Below are positions 1-8,218 of a stretch of 64,000 nucleotides of DNA, one piece after another. The notes under the pieces were generated by a model, which saw only the letters and a program-made list of their open reading frames with translations, was not told the DNA's origin and ran no database searches. Source of the stretch: Candidatus Zhuqueibacterota bacterium (lineage in GTDB: Bacteria; Zhuqueibacterota; Zhuqueibacteria; Oceanimicrobiales; Oceanimicrobiaceae); contig JAJDAF010000050.1 in NCBI GenBank assembly GCA_029261995.1, positions 62,001 through 126,000 of the forward strand, given 5' to 3'. How positions within the stretch are numbered: position 1 is the first letter of the stretch; every line of letters starts with the position of its first letter. The position numbers were made by a program, and so were the translations under genes.

Positions 1-633
1 AGCAGTCTGGCGCAAGAGATTTTCGGCCAGAAAATAGTGACTCACCAGGGGCGCGAAATTGATCTGACGCCGCCGTGGAAGCGGGTTCCGCTGTTCGAAG
101 CCATTAAGCAATGCACCGGCAAGGACCTGTATGGCAAGAATCTCGATGAACTGCGCAGCGCCGCCAAAGAGCTTGACATCGAGTTGGAGTCGTTCTGGCG
201 CGAAGGAAAGATCATCGATGAAATCTTCAGCGCGAAAGTTGAGCCGGAACTGATTCAACCCACTTTCATCACGGACTACCCGGTCGAGCTTTCGCCGCTG
301 GCCAAGCGCCACCGCGACGATCCCAGGCTGGTGGAACGCTTTGAGCCGTTCATTGTCGGCGGAGAAATCGGCAATGCTTTTTCGGAACTGAACGACCCCA
401 TCGACCAGCGCGAGCGTTTTTTGGCGCAACAAAAACTGCTGGAATTGGGAGATGACGAGGCGCAGATGCTGGACGAAGACTTTCTGCGCGCCCTGGAATA
501 TGGTATGCCACCGACGGCCGGGCTGGGCATCGGCATCGACCGACTGGTGATGTTGTTCACCGACCAGCCCTCGATTCGCGATGTGCTACTCTTCCCGGCC
601 ATGCGCCCTGAAAAATCGGAAGGCAAAATATGA
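1..633 (+). CDS. lysS: Lysyl-tRNA synthetase, class II, C-terminal part (5' end outside window)
   Basis: Charges tRNA-Lys with lysine in the cytoplasm. Only the last 210 codons are in the window; the frame is open from base 1, so the start lies upstream. The visible part is the class II catalytic core: a SPLAKRHRDDP segment, then GGEIGNAFSELNDP, a hallmark of LysRS, and near the end the motif 3 stretch GLGIGIDRLVML followed by SIRDVLLFPAMRPE. The stop overlaps the next ATG by four bases (ATGA), which suggests translational coupling to the Lol permease gene. The fusion of a housekeeping synthetase gene with envelope and proteolysis genes in one run is unusual but nothing in the protein looks abnormal. 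Confidence 0.96.
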   Translation, partial: SSLAQEIFGQKIVTHQGREIDLTPPWKRVPLFEAIKQCTGKDLYGKNLDELRSAAKELDIELESFWREGKIIDEIFSAKVEPELIQPTFITDYPVELSPLAKRHRDDPRLVERFEPFIVGGEIGNAFSELNDPIDQRERFLAQQKLLELGDDEAQMLDEDFLRALEYGMPPTAGLGIGIDRLVMLFTDQPSIRDVLLFPAMRPEKSEGKI

Positions 634-1898
634 CGTTCGAGCTGTTTGTCGCCAACCGCCATCTCAAGTCGAAGCGCAAGACCGGTTTCATCTCGTTGAT
701 TACCTACATCTCGATTCTGGGCGTCATGATCGGGGTAGCCGCGTTGATTATTGTGCTTTCGGTGATGAACGGATTTGAGAGTGAAGTTCGCTCGCGCATC
801 ATCGGATTTGGCGCCCACATTGAACTCAGAACTTTCCACAACCAGGGCGTCGAGAACTACCAGGAGATTATCGACAAGCTGGCAAATCTCGACCATCTTG
901 CCGGCATCTCGCCCTACATCGAGGAAAAAGGGCTGATTATTTCGAAGAACAAAAAGAGCGGCGTCGCCGTGAAAGCCGTAGATCCAGCAACGGTTTCGCA
1001 GGTGTCCGACATTCTCAACAACATCAATTACGGCTTGTTTGAAATCGGTGATATCCCGTCCGATGGCCAGAAAAGTTATCCAGGCATCGTGATTGGCTCC
1101 TACTTGGCCGACCGCCTCAATGTCGATCTGGGTGACAAAGTGCAGATCATGAGCCCCAACAACATCAGCCCCCTGCTTTTGAATTCCGTACCGAGCATGC
1201 GGACCTTCAAGGTGACGGGCTTTTTCGAGACCGGGATCTTTGATTTCGACGAACTCTACGCCTATGTTTCGATCAACGAGGCGCAACGGCTGTTTGACCT
1301 CCGTAAAAAAAACAAAGATGGCAAAACCGCCAACTACGTGACTGGTCTTGAAATCAAACTCGATGATCTGGATTATGCCGACGCAGTCGCAGCCGAGATT
1401 GACAACATTCTTGGCTACCCCTACGCCACCTTGACCTGGTTCGACATGAACAAGAATCTATTCTCCTGGATGCAGATTGAGAAGTGGATGATGTTCATTG
1501 TGCTCAGTTTGATCATTATAGTCGCGGCATTCAACATCATCAGCACCCTCATCATGATTGTTCTCGAGAAGACCAAGGAGATTGGCATCCTGAAATCCAT
1601 GGGCGCAACTTCGTCATCGATTCGAAGAATTTTTGTATTGGAAGGCCTCATCGGTGGTGTCATTGGAACGGCGTTGGGGTGCATTATCGGATATGTCACG
1701 TGCTGGTTACAGTTGGAATACAAGTTGATTTCTTTGCCTGCGGATGTCTACATTATCAGCTCGGTGCCGGTGTTGATGCAAGGGCTGGATTTTGTGATGA
1801 TCGCGGCAATCGCGGTTCTATTGTGTTATCTGGCCGCGGTTTACCCGGCGAGCCGCGCCGCAAAACTGGAACCGGTTGAAGCGATAAGGTACGAGTAG
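630..1898 (+). CDS. lolC: Lipoprotein-releasing ABC transporter permease (LolC/LolE family)
   Basis: Inner-membrane permease that, with LolD, extracts lipoproteins for transfer to the outer membrane. The 422-residue protein has the family layout: FANRHLKSKRK-like cytoplasmic start, a first membrane helix around residues 22-45, a large periplasmic MacB-type domain of about 220 residues, and three membrane helices in the last 150 residues, including the conserved EKTKEIGILKSMGAT coupling segment and a closing PASRAAKLEPVEAIRYE. Only one permease gene is present, so the complex may be a homodimer as in lineages with a single LolC/E-type protein; LolC versus LolE cannot be separated by eye. It starts inside the lysS stop and is followed five bases later by lolD. 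Its presence supports a diderm cell. Confidence 0.93.
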   Translation: MTFELFVANRHLKSKRKTGFISLITYISILGVMIGVAALIIVLSVMNGFESEVRSRIIGFGAHIELRTFHNQGVENYQEIIDKLANLDHLAGISPYIEEKGLIISKNKKSGVAVKAVDPATVSQVSDILNNINYGLFEIGDIPSDGQKSYPGIVIGSYLADRLNVDLGDKVQIMSPNNISPLLLNSVPSMRTFKVTGFFETGIFDFDELYAYVSINEAQRLFDLRKKNKDGKTANYVTGLEIKLDDLDYADAVAAEIDNILGYPYATLTWFDMNKNLFSWMQIEKWMMFIVLSLIIIVAAFNIISTLIMIVLEKTKEIGILKSMGATSSSIRRIFVLEGLIGGVIGTALGCIIGYVTCWLQLEYKLISLPADVYIISSVPVLMQGLDFVMIAAIAVLLCYLAAVYPASRAAKLEPVEAIRYE

Positions 1899-1903
1899 CA
1901 AAT

Positions 1904-2608
1904 ATGGCGCGCAATTCAGTTATCCTTCAGGCAAAGGGCCTGCACAAGGCTTATAGGCTCGGGCGAAGCAAAGTTCATGTTCTGAGAGGCGTAGATCTCA
2001 GCGTCAACAGTGGCCAGATTGTGGCCGTGATTGGCCCGTCTGGTGTCGGCAAGAGCACGCTGCTGCATATTCTGGGCACCCTGGACAGGCCGAACGATGG
2101 TACCGTCGAGGTCGGTGGCACAGATGTTTTCAGATTCAACAACGATGAACTGGCGCGTTTTCGAAACGAGAACATTGGCTTTGTGTTCCAGTTCCATCAC
2201 CTGCTGCCGGAGTTCTCGGCGCTTGAGAATGTCATGATGCCTGGAATGATCGGTGGTCATTCACAGAATGCGCTGGAGCCACGCGCCCACATGCTTTTGA
2301 GCGAAGTTGGTCTATCGCACCGCATTGACCACAGGCCCGGCGAGTTGTCCGGTGGCGAAATGCAGAGAGTTGCGGTCGCGCGGGCCTTGATGCGTGACCC
2401 AAAGCTCATTTTTGCCGACGAGCCATCTGGGAATCTCGACCAGGCTTCGAGCAGAGCTTTGCACGAACTGCTCTGGAAGTTAAGCCGAAGGGAAAACAGA
2501 ACTTTTATCATTGCAACCCACAATCGTGAGCTGGCTGACAGCGCCGATAAGGTCATTGAGATGTTCGACGGACATATCAAGAATGAACAACTAAACCAGA
2601 TTGTGTAA
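1904..2608 (+). CDS. lolD: Lipoprotein-releasing ABC transporter ATPase LolD
   Basis: ATP-binding subunit of the lipoprotein-releasing transporter; 234 residues, normal length. Walker A GPSGVGKST lies at residues 44-52, a Q-loop follows in FVFQFHHLLPEFSALENVMMP, the signature LSGGEMQRVAVARAL is near residue 147, and Walker B LIFADEPSGNLD near 167, with the H-loop in IIATHNRE. The LPEFSALENVMMP segment after the Q-loop is typical of LolD rather than of generic MacB-like ATPases. The gene sits directly behind its permease in one operon and its stop is one base from the next ATG. Confidence 0.94.
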   Translation: MARNSVILQAKGLHKAYRLGRSKVHVLRGVDLSVNSGQIVAVIGPSGVGKSTLLHILGTLDRPNDGTVEVGGTDVFRFNNDELARFRNENIGFVFQFHHLLPEFSALENVMMPGMIGGHSQNALEPRAHMLLSEVGLSHRIDHRPGELSGGEMQRVAVARALMRDPKLIFADEPSGNLDQASSRALHELLWKLSRRENRTFIIATHNRELADSADKVIEMFDGHIKNEQLNQIV

Positions 2609-2609
2609 T

Positions 2610-3134
2610 ATGTTGTGTCAGTTATGTCAAGTTGAGAAGGCCACTATCAAGGTGGGTCATGTTGTCAACGACAAAAAAATTGAAGTGCAACTCTGCGGCG
2701 TATGTGCCGAAGAAAGGGGTATGGACGCGACCATGACAGGCCTGCCGCAAATGTTCGAGAATTTCATCACCGAGCTTGTAGGCAAAGATCTACTCTCCCG
2801 CGTCGAAGGCGATTCCGGGACAGCATGTTCGGGATGCGGTTCAACCTGGGATGATTTTCAGAAAACCGGCCTGTTCGGGTGCGATATTTGCTACCAGAGC
2901 TTTCATCCACAACTCAACGTTGTGCTTCGCAGGATTCACGGCAGCAATCAGCACATCGGCAGCCGTCCGAAATCAAAGCGTCACCAGATTAGCGAAACCG
3001 AGCTACAGCGAATTAGAATGGAACTGCAGAAGGCAATAGATAACGAAAATTTTGAACTCGCGGCTGAGCTTCGCGACATGGTTCGGGACGCGTGCCAGGG
3101 CCTGAGCGAAGAAAGCGACGGCATTCTAAGGTGA
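2610..3134 (+). CDS. mcsA: McsA-like zinc-finger/UVR-domain activator of arginine kinase
   Basis: In Firmicutes McsA activates the protein arginine kinase McsB and links it to ClpC. This 174-residue protein carries four CxxC pairs (CQLC at the very start, CGVC near residue 28, CSGC near 72, CDIC near 91) and a C-terminal UVR helix pair with LQKAIDNENFELAAELRDMVRD, the same arrangement as McsA. I chose the ATG at 2610, one base after the lolD stop; an earlier TTG at 2601 overlaps lolD. The gene is followed by mcsB with a four-base overlap and then clpC, which confirms the module. No ctsR gene precedes it, unlike in Bacillus. Confidence 0.85.
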   Translation: MLCQLCQVEKATIKVGHVVNDKKIEVQLCGVCAEERGMDATMTGLPQMFENFITELVGKDLLSRVEGDSGTACSGCGSTWDDFQKTGLFGCDICYQSFHPQLNVVLRRIHGSNQHIGSRPKSKRHQISETELQRIRMELQKAIDNENFELAAELRDMVRDACQGLSEESDGILR

Positions 3135-4240
3135 ACAGGATTCGACCATACGGTGGCAAAAAGGCGCCACCGTCAGACACCGGTTCCGTCGAGATTCAGG
3201 ATCTACTGTGGAATTTCGGCAACTGGTTGACGCGTGAGGATGAACATTCTGACACAATCATATCATCGCGAGTCAGGCTGGCGCGCAATCTGCACGGCGT
3301 GCCCTTCCCGAACCGAGCGTCCCGGGATCAGCTTGAAGGCGTGCAGGGCAATGTCAGAAATGCCTGCGAACGCAGCGAAACATTCGACAAAGCAAGTTAT
3401 TTCGAGATCAACGATCTGAGGGAGTGGGATTGCAAGTATTTTGTCGAGCGGCGGCTGGCCAGTCCGCGCTTGATTGACAATGCCGTAGCAAGCACGCTGA
3501 TTATCGGTGCGCGTGAGGACACGAGCGTCATGGTTAACGAAGAAGACCATTTGCGGTTGCAGTGCATCGAGGCAGGCCTTGGCATCCAGGATGCGTGGAC
3601 CAAGATCAGCAAAGTGGATGATGAACTCGAAGAGCACCTGGCCTTTTGCTATTCCAAGAATTATGGCTACCTGACCGCCTGTCCGACCAATCTCGGTACC
3701 GGCATGCGTGTCTCCATTATCGTCCATCTTCCCGGATTGTCCGCGGTAGGCGAGGTGAATGACGTTATTGAAAACCTGCCGGCCTCCGAAATTGCAGTTC
3801 GCGGGTTCTATGGAGAAGGGACGGAATCCATTGGCAACGTTTATCAGATATCAAATCAATTGACGCTTGGAAGAACAGAGAGCAACGTGATTGAGCGGAT
3901 GATTGACACGGCTAGCAAACTCACCAAGCTGGAGCGCACGGCCCGTGATGAGTTTATGAGTAAGAGCCACACGCGCCTGGAGGATATGGTATTCAGGGCG
4001 CTCGCCATATTGAAGAGCGCCCGCATCATGACTTCTCTGGAAGCCATGGACCTTCTCTCAGCCGTTCGCTTCGGCAGAGAGCTGGGTATCGTCGATAACA
4101 TCAGCCGGCTTGCCATCAACCAGCTTATGGTGCTTGTGCAGCCCGCTCACCTTCAGAAAATTTACGACCGGGATTTAAATGCCGAAGATAGGGATATTTG
4201 TCGGGCAGAGTTTATTCAACAAAATCTTCAGGCCTTGTGA
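3131..4240 (+). CDS. mcsB: Protein arginine kinase McsB
   Basis: Phosphotransferase of the guanido-kinase fold that phosphorylates arginines on proteins and so marks them for ClpC-ClpP. The SSRVRLARN signature lies at residues 45-53 (369-residue numbering); downstream are TSVMVNEEDHLRLQ, the conserved catalytic loop equivalent, and CPTNLGTGMR, the guanido-kinase Cys-containing motif. C-terminal VRFGRELGIV and the pArg-sensing region are also recognisable. The GTG at 3131 overlaps the mcsA stop (GTGA) and gives a protein of family length; an ATG at 3092 inside mcsA would add 13 basic residues and looks less likely. The McsA-McsB overlap implies coupled synthesis. Confidence 0.9.
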   Translation: MNRIRPYGGKKAPPSDTGSVEIQDLLWNFGNWLTREDEHSDTIISSRVRLARNLHGVPFPNRASRDQLEGVQGNVRNACERSETFDKASYFEINDLREWDCKYFVERRLASPRLIDNAVASTLIIGAREDTSVMVNEEDHLRLQCIEAGLGIQDAWTKISKVDDELEEHLAFCYSKNYGYLTACPTNLGTGMRVSIIVHLPGLSAVGEVNDVIENLPASEIAVRGFYGEGTESIGNVYQISNQLTLGRTESNVIERMIDTASKLTKLERTARDEFMSKSHTRLEDMVFRALAILKSARIMTSLEAMDLLSAVRFGRELGIVDNISRLAINQLMVLVQPAHLQKIYDRDLNAEDRDICRAEFIQQNLQAL

Positions 4241-4251
4241 ACTTGGTTGGA

Positions 4252-4273
4252 ACACCTGCACCACAAGAGGTGT
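4252..4273 (+). promoter_or_regulatory. Small hairpin in the mcsB-clpC spacer
   Basis: ACACCT at 4252-4257 pairs with AGGTGT at 4268-4273 around a ten-base loop. Its right arm shares two bases with the palindrome that follows, so the two structures compete. There is no T-run, so it is not a standard terminator. Confidence 0.35.
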
Positions 4274-4291
4274 ATTCTCATGTGAGAATAC
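4272..4291 (+). promoter_or_regulatory. Perfect inverted repeat upstream of clpC (operator candidate)
   Basis: GTATTCTCA at 4272-4280 and TGAGAATAC at 4283-4291 form a perfect 9-2-9 palindrome, 28 bases before the clpC ATG. The position suits a repressor operator or an mRNA hairpin near the ribosome site (GGAG at 4307-4310). It does not resemble the direct-repeat CtsR box known from Firmicutes, so if it is an operator the regulator is a different one. Confidence 0.5.
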
Positions 4292-4318
4292 CTGAACTTT
4301 TTAAATGGAGTCATAGAC

Positions 4319-6832
4319 ATGAAAAATAATTTCTCTAGTCGAGTTCAAATGGTGATTCAGTTCTCCAGGGAAGAGGCACTGAGGCTAGGTCATGACTATA
4401 TCGGCACAGAACATCTGCTGCTTGGTTTGATACGAGAGGGAGAAGGCATCGCGGTTGAAATTCTACGCAACCTGGGTTGTGACCTCGACGAAATAAAGCG
4501 CTCTGTTGAAGACTCGGTGAAGCCCTCGGGAGAGACGATGACCATCGGAAACATCCCGTTCACCAAGCGCGCTGAGAAGATTCTGAAGATGGCCTACGTC
4601 GAGGCGGAGAAGTACAAATCCGACATTATCGGCACCGAGCACTTGCTGTTGGCCTTGGTCAAAGAGAAGGACGGCGTAGCGGCGCAGGTGCTGCTGAGTT
4701 ACGACGTCACGTATGACACGGTTCGGGAGGAACTCGAGAACATTCTCAGAGGCGCCCCCAGCAGTCGCGAAACCACCAGTCAAGCGAAGTCAAAAACGCC
4801 TGCACTCGACCATTTTGGGCGCGATCTTACCGAGCTGGCGCGCAAAGGCGAGCTGGACCCGATCATTGGCCGAGACAATGAAATCCAGCGCGTGGCCCAG
4901 ATTCTGAGCCGTAGAAAGAAAAACAATCCTGTTCTTATTGGCGAGCCTGGCGTTGGCAAGACAGCCATCGCTGAGGGCCTGGCGCTGCGCATCATCGAAC
5001 GCAAGGTGCCACGCATCCTGCACAACAAACGCGTTGTGACGCTCGACCTCGGCGCTATCGTTGCCGGAACCAAGTATCGCGGTCAGTTTGAAGAGCGCAT
5101 GAAAGCCATCATGAATGAACTGCAGCGTGCGCGTGACGTCATTCTTTTCATAGACGAGTTGCACACCATCGTCGGAGCTGGCGGCGCCTCAGGTTCTCTG
5201 GATGCTTCCAACATGTTCAAACCAGCGTTGGCACGTGGCGAACTGCAGTGCATCGGCGCAACCACCCTGGATGAGTACCGGCAGCACATTGAAAAAGATG
5301 GCGCGCTGGAGCGGCGGTTCCAGAAAATTATGGTTGACCCGCCAAATCCGGAGGAGACGCTGCAGATTCTGCATGGCCTCAAGGAGCGATATGAGCAGCA
5401 TCACAAGGTCCAGTTTGACGATGATGCGATCGCCGCAACCGTCAAACTGTCTGAGCGCTATATCTCCGACCGCTATCTCCCCGACAAAGCAATTGATGTT
5501 TTGGATGAAACGGGCGCCCGGGTTCACCTTGCAAACATTGTCGTTCCCAAAGAGATCACCGAGCTGGAAGAAGAGATCAAGATCGTCCGGCGCGAAAAGG
5601 ATTCCGTTATCAAGGAGCAGGAATTTGAGCGTGCAGCAGTGCTGCGCGATTCTGAGAAACGATTGAACCGTAAGCTCGAAGCAGCCAAACGACGCTGGAA
5701 AGATACCGAAGACGAGTTTCTGGCGACCGTGACCGAAGATGATATCGCCGAAGTCGTCGCAATGATGACCGGTATTCCCGTCCAGCGAGTTGCAAAGTCA
5801 GAGTCTGAAAAGATTCTCGACATGGAGAAGGTACTTAGCAAATCGATCATTGGCCAGGACGATGCCATCCACATCTTGAGCAAAGCAATTCGCCGCACCA
5901 GAGCTGGGTTGAAAGACCCTAATCGCCCAATCGGCTCCTTCGTTTTCCTGGGCCCAACCGGTGTCGGCAAAACGCAGCTCGCTAAGGTTCTGGCGCGCTA
6001 TCTGTTCGAGGATGAAGAAGCACTGATCAGACTCGACATGTCCGAGTACATGGAAAAATTTTCGGTATCACGCCTGACCGGCGCGCCTCCCGGATATGTC
6101 GGCTACGAAGAGGGCGGTCAATTGACGGAAAAAGTCCGGCGCCATCCCTACTCGGTGGTGTTGCTCGACGAGATTGAGAAGGCCCATCCCGACGTGTTCA
6201 ATATTCTACTTCAGATTTTGGACGATGGCCAGTTGACGGATGGCCTTGGACGCAAGGTCGATTTCAAAAACACCATCCTGATCATGACTTCAAATCTCGG
6301 TGCGCGGGATATCAAAAAAGGAGGCGGAATTGGCTTCGGCTTTGATTCCGACGCTACCGATTACGAAGGCATGCGCTCCAAAATTATGGAAGAGGTCAAG
6401 CGTCTGTTTAATCCCGAATTTGTCAACCGGGTTGACGAAATCGTTGTTTTCCATTCGCTGAAGAAAAAGGACATGGTCAAGATCGTTGATATCGTGATTG
6501 ACGAAATGTTGAGCAAAGTGCAAGACCGCGAAATCGGCATTGAGTTGACCAAGGGCGCCAAAGAGATGGTGGTCGAAAAGGGTTTCGATCCGGTTTACGG
6601 CGCCAGGCCGTTGCGCCGCACTTTGCAGAAATATATCGAAGATCCAATTGCAGAAGACATCCTGCGCGGTAAATTTGCCGATGGCAGCAACATCTCAGTG
6701 AAGAAAAAGGGGGACAGTCTGGAGTTTCTCGAAACCAGCCGAAAGTCGACCAAAAAGACGACGCCCAGCAAGAAGGACAAGAAGGGCGGCAATGACAAGG
6801 CCGCGTCAAAGACTGAAGAGATCGAGAACTGA
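4319..6832 (+). CDS. clpC: ATP-dependent Clp protease ATP-binding subunit ClpC
   Basis: Hsp100 unfoldase that feeds substrates to ClpP; 837 residues. Order of domains: double Clp_N repeat (about 1-150, with two GTEHLLL copies), AAA+ module 1 with Walker [10 protein letters not shown] near 208, a middle region with a UVR-type helix pair ([18 protein letters not shown]), and AAA+ module 2 with Walker [10 protein letters not shown] near 545, followed by the C-terminal D2-small domain. The UVR middle region separates ClpC from ClpB and ClpA. The last 30 residues are a Lys/Ser/Thr-rich tail not needed for the fold. A GGAG eight bases before the ATG fits a ribosome site. Placement after mcsA-mcsB makes a role in arginine-phosphate-guided proteolysis very likely. 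Confidence 0.96.
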   Translation: MKNNFSSRVQMVIQFSREEALRLGHDYIGTEHLLLGLIREGEGIAVEILRNLGCDLDEIKRSVEDSVKPSGETMTIGNIPFTKRAEKILKMAYVEAEKYKSDIIGTEHLLLALVKEKDGVAAQVLLSYDVTYDTVREELENILRGAPSSRETTSQAKSKTPALDHFGRDLTELARKGELDPIIGRDNEIQRVAQILSRRKKNNPVLIGEPGVGKTAIAEGLALRIIERKVPRILHNKRVVTLDLGAIVAGTKYRGQFEERMKAIMNELQRARDVILFIDELHTIVGAGGASGSLDASNMFKPALARGELQCIGATTLDEYRQHIEKDGALERRFQKIMVDPPNPEETLQILHGLKERYEQHHKVQFDDDAIAATVKLSERYISDRYLPDKAIDVLDETGARVHLANIVVPKEITELEEEIKIVRREKDSVIKEQEFERAAVLRDSEKRLNRKLEAAKRRWKDTEDEFLATVTEDDIAEVVAMMTGIPVQRVAKSESEKILDMEKVLSKSIIGQDDAIHILSKAIRRTRAGLKDPNRPIGSFVFLGPTGVGKTQLAKVLARYLFEDEEALIRLDMSEYMEKFSVSRLTGAPPGYVGYEEGGQLTEKVRRHPYSVVLLDEIEKAHPDVFNILLQILDDGQLTDGLGRKVDFKNTILIMTSNLGARDIKKGGGIGFGFDSDATDYEGMRSKIMEEVKRLFNPEFVNRVDEIVVFHSLKKKDMVKIVDIVIDEMLSKVQDREIGIELTKGAKEMVVEKGFDPVYGARPLRRTLQKYIEDPIAEDILRGKFADGSNISVKKKGDSLEFLETSRKSTKKTTPSKKDKKGGNDKAASKTEEIEN

Positions 6833-6860
6833 TATCGGGATGAATTCGAAATGAGCAAGC

Positions 6861-6888
6861 AAGCCCGGGACGACGCGTTTCCGGGCTT
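6861..6888 (+). terminator. Probable terminator after clpC
   Basis: AAGCCCGG (6861-6868) and CCGGGCTT (6881-6888) form a perfect eight-base-pair GC-rich stem with a twelve-base loop, 28 bases after the clpC stop. No T-run follows, so termination may need Rho or be partial. Confidence 0.5.
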
Positions 6889-6953
6889 CCCTCTGGCCAC
6901 CCCACCTGCCTCGATGCGCTCATCCAGGGCCGGATTTTCACTCCATATTTATC

Positions 6954-6983
6954 TTGACTTGAGTTTCGATTCTTGCTTATATT
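6954..6983 (+). promoter_or_regulatory. Sigma-70-type promoter for the ATPase gene
   Basis: TTGACT (6954-6959) and TATATT (6978-6983) are 18 bases apart, behind the clpC terminator and 67 bases before the ATG at 7050. This separates the ATPase gene from the clpC operon. Confidence 0.55.
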
Positions 6984-7049
6984 GCGGATGCCGCGGATAG
7001 GGACTGGAACTTACTGGCGATTGGTTTTCCCACTCAACCTGATGATATC

Positions 7050-8210
7050 ATGCTGATCTCACGTGTACATGTTAAAGCTTTTAAGTCGATTTTCGAGCTT
7101 GCTCTGCCCATCGATCCCAAGGTGACGGTGATGATCGGGGCCAATGAAAGCGGAAAGACAAACACTCTGAAGTCTGTCGAAGCTTTCCGGACGGACGCGC
7201 CTTTTTCAAACAGTCAGACGTGTCAGTATTCCGACTATTACTATCAGGGCAAGTGTCCCGAGCTTACCATCGATTTCACCAATCTCTCTCGCGAGAATCG
7301 CCGCAATCTTCTGCCTGTCTCGGAGGTTTTCAAGGATGTGGAACGTTTCTCCGTCCTGAAGAACGGCCCGGCCCTCTCCGACTATCACATGATAGTAAAG
7401 AACGAGGAAGTCCCGGTATCCAACATGAAGCGGCTACTGGATTACTTGCCTAAGCTTCTTTACTTTGACAACATCTCGTTGATCAAGAATCGCGTCGATT
7501 TGAATACTCTGATGAACGGCGACAAGAACCACACGACCGAACGCAATCTGCTCAAAATCGGAGGGCTTCAGAACAACTTCGAACTGATTTTCGAAGACTC
7601 GACTCGCGGCCGACGCGCAAGCGAAGAGGCCAGTCGGTTGATTACGCAGCAGATTCGTCGGGTCTGGTCGCAGGAGCCAACCATCGAGATCAAATTGAAC
7701 GTGAATGGCAAGGTGCTCTACATCGATATTTCCGATGGCACGACAGTTTATGACACGCCGGAATCCAGAAGTCTCGGGTTTCGCTGGTACCTGTCATTTT
7801 ACATCAATTTCATCGCCCAGACCTTCGAGGCCAAGGCCAACGAGTACTTCTTCCTGCTCGATGAACCTGGTATTCATCTACATCCGGCGGGCCAAAAAGA
7901 TCTGACACGAGTGATGGAAGACCTGGCGATTAAAAACCAACTTGTGTTTACCACTCACTCTCCGTTCATGATCAATCGTGAGTATCCGCAGCGTGTCCGC
8001 CTAGTGAGCAAGGGCAGAGAAGGCACCAAGATCGATTCCAAGGCATACCGCGAGAATTGGAAACCGCTCAGGCGCTCCATCGGCCTCATGCTTGGCGATC
8101 TCTTCTTCTTCAACGACAGTGGTTTAATTGTTGAAATGCCGTCCAAGAAAATTCCCATCGTCAAACGCTTTCAGTTTTTTAAGTCTTCCTCAGACAAAAA
8201 CAACAGCTAG
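7050..8210 (+). CDS. AAA family ATPase, OLD/RecF-like, no TOPRIM domain
   Basis: A 386-residue ABC-type (SMC-like) ATPase. Walker A GANESGKT is at residues 30-37 directly after an FKSIF N-terminus, the signature region lies in the middle, and Walker B FFLLDEPGIHLHP is near 267-275, followed by the H-loop TTHSPFMIN. This pattern is that of the AAA_15/AAA_21 group that includes OLD nucleases. The protein ends about 75 residues after the H-loop, and no TOPRIM nuclease domain or second partner gene follows, so it is an ATPase-only form. Its role (DNA repair, defence or other) cannot be told from sequence. It is flanked by metabolic genes with its own promoter. Confidence 0.75.
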   Translation: MLISRVHVKAFKSIFELALPIDPKVTVMIGANESGKTNTLKSVEAFRTDAPFSNSQTCQYSDYYYQGKCPELTIDFTNLSRENRRNLLPVSEVFKDVERFSVLKNGPALSDYHMIVKNEEVPVSNMKRLLDYLPKLLYFDNISLIKNRVDLNTLMNGDKNHTTERNLLKIGGLQNNFELIFEDSTRGRRASEEASRLITQQIRRVWSQEPTIEIKLNVNGKVLYIDISDGTTVYDTPESRSLGFRWYLSFYINFIAQTFEAKANEYFFLLDEPGIHLHPAGQKDLTRVMEDLAIKNQLVFTTHSPFMINREYPQRVRLVSKGREGTKIDSKAYRENWKPLRRSIGLMLGDLFFFNDSGLIVEMPSKKIPIVKRFQFFKSSSDKNNS

Positions 8211-8218
8211 GCCTGGTG

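Noticed and set aside
276-1286. 336-codon frame on the minus strand across lysS and lolC
   Set aside because: It lies antisense to two well-recognised genes, gives no known motif and is explained by codon bias of the sense strand.
4241-4318. CtsR operator before clpC
   Set aside because: The known box is a direct repeat of GGTCAAA-type heptamers; here an inverted repeat of different sequence is found.
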